A stretch of 64,000 bases of DNA from Shewanella sp. NIFS-20-20 (lineage in GTDB: Bacteria; Pseudomonadota; Gammaproteobacteria; Enterobacterales; Shewanellaceae), in assembly GCF_019209865.1 (NCBI RefSeq), contig NZ_JAHUTT010000016.1, positions 1 through 64,000 on the forward strand. Reading direction: 5' to 3'. Every line of letters begins with the position of its first letter. Position 1 is the stretch's first letter. The notes beneath the pieces are model-generated. The model was given only the letters and a program-made list of their open reading frames with translations. It was not told where the DNA came from and did not search any database. Shown piece by piece: positions 63,614-64,000 of this stretch. The position numbers and the translations under genes were made by a program.

Positions 63614-64000
63614 AACCACCTTTCATTGCACACCACAATCACATCTCTACGTACTGAATTTAAAGGCTTTTTGTCTTTTTCTCGTTTCTTTGCTTTTCAA
63701 TGATGTTCAAGCGTAACCTCGGAAAGTGTGTACAAACTTGAGTACAAATTCCGTTTTAGAGGCCTTTGGCGAAAATTCCATGACACAAATCTGGCTGTAG
63801 GCCTTGTGGTTACTGGGTTTGATGAAGAAAGTGCCTTCTGCTTTTGGTACTTTGGTTTCGACATTACAAAAGCGGAATAAATGCGATCATCTCTAGTTTT
63901 ATGTTTGTAAGCTTATGAATTTAAAGGGTTCGTCATTGTGGTTTTTGATGTGTCATCGTTGCGAGTGTACAAACAGTGTGTACAAATTTTTCTCGTTAGG
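63593..64000. mobile_element. Left end of an SXT/R391-type integrative element in prfC (partial)
   Basis: Foreign DNA from the prfC break to the end of the window. The integration point, inside the P-loop codons at the prfC 5' end, is that of SXT/R391 ICEs. The 387 bp seen hold no whole gene: there are TGTACAAA repeats and a reverse open stretch (63707-63886) without a good start. The integrase itself is not in view, so the family call rests on site only. Confidence 0.65.
63614..64000. other. Non-coding end of window with TGTACAAA repeats
   Basis: A TGTACAAA-type pair occurs at 63727-63750 and again at 63965-63988, 240 bp apart, in the same orientation. The reverse frame 63707-63886 (ending EFVLKFVHTFRGYA) reads like a gene remnant but lacks a start codon in its first half. 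Confidence 0.55.

Overview
The window is chromosomal DNA of a gammaproteobacterium, most likely Shewanella (S. putrefaciens/baltica group). The reasons are the N-acetylglucosamine (NAG) catabolic cluster in Shewanella style (SIS-type NagB-II, BadF-type NagK, NagX, NagP, and LacI-type NagR operators of the form AATGACARCGYTGTCATT) and the order greA-yhbY-rlmE-ftsH-folP-glmM-tpiA-secG-tRNA-rimP-nusA-infB-rbfA-truB-rpsO-pnp-nlpI. The genus call is inference from gene content; no database search was run.

Region 1 (1-8934) holds most of the NAG/chitin-oligosaccharide regulon: a flavin halogenase-like protein, a SapC-like protein, a secreted GH20 hexosaminidase (own NagR operator), then nagK-nagBII-nagA behind a second NagR operator. 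The next gene, nagX, is broken after its third codon.

Region 2 (8935-41563) is a complete-looking 32,629-bp Mu-like transposable prophage. Its ends can be read to the base: it begins TG, ends CA, and is flanked by a 5-bp duplication ACCAA (8930-8934 and 41564-41568). Removing the phage and one repeat restores nagX in frame. The repressor/transposase end is on the right. A LexA-like repressor reads rightwards; everything else reads leftwards in Mu order: Ner, transposase A, ATPase B, small early genes, GemA-like protein, Mor-like activator, lysis genes, packaging and head genes, contractile tail, baseplate and tail fibre. Notable expression signals are a -2 frameshift site in the tail-assembly chaperone gene, a scaffold gene nested in the protease gene, and a non-coding gap at the exact midpoint of the phage (Mu carries its strong gyrase site and the late promoter PI at the equivalent place).

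Region 3 (41564-44536) resumes the host: the rest of nagX, a third NagR operator, nagP, and a tRNA-Phe/tRNA-Thr operon. Region 4 (44537-63294) is the conserved housekeeping block for transcription elongation, proteolysis, folate, cell-wall and glycolysis enzymes, secretion, initiator tRNA, translation initiation, ribosome maturation and RNA decay.

Region 5 (63295-64000) starts with the first 24 codons of prfC (release factor 3). Similarity to RF3 then stops abruptly inside its GTP-binding motif and unrelated DNA follows. The 5' end of prfC is the known integration site of SXT/R391-family integrative conjugative elements, so the window probably ends just inside such an element. The NAG genes act together: hexosaminidase releases NAG, NagP imports it, NagK phosphorylates it, NagA deacetylates it and NagB-II converts it to fructose-6-phosphate; the prophage removes NagX and separates nagP from the operon.
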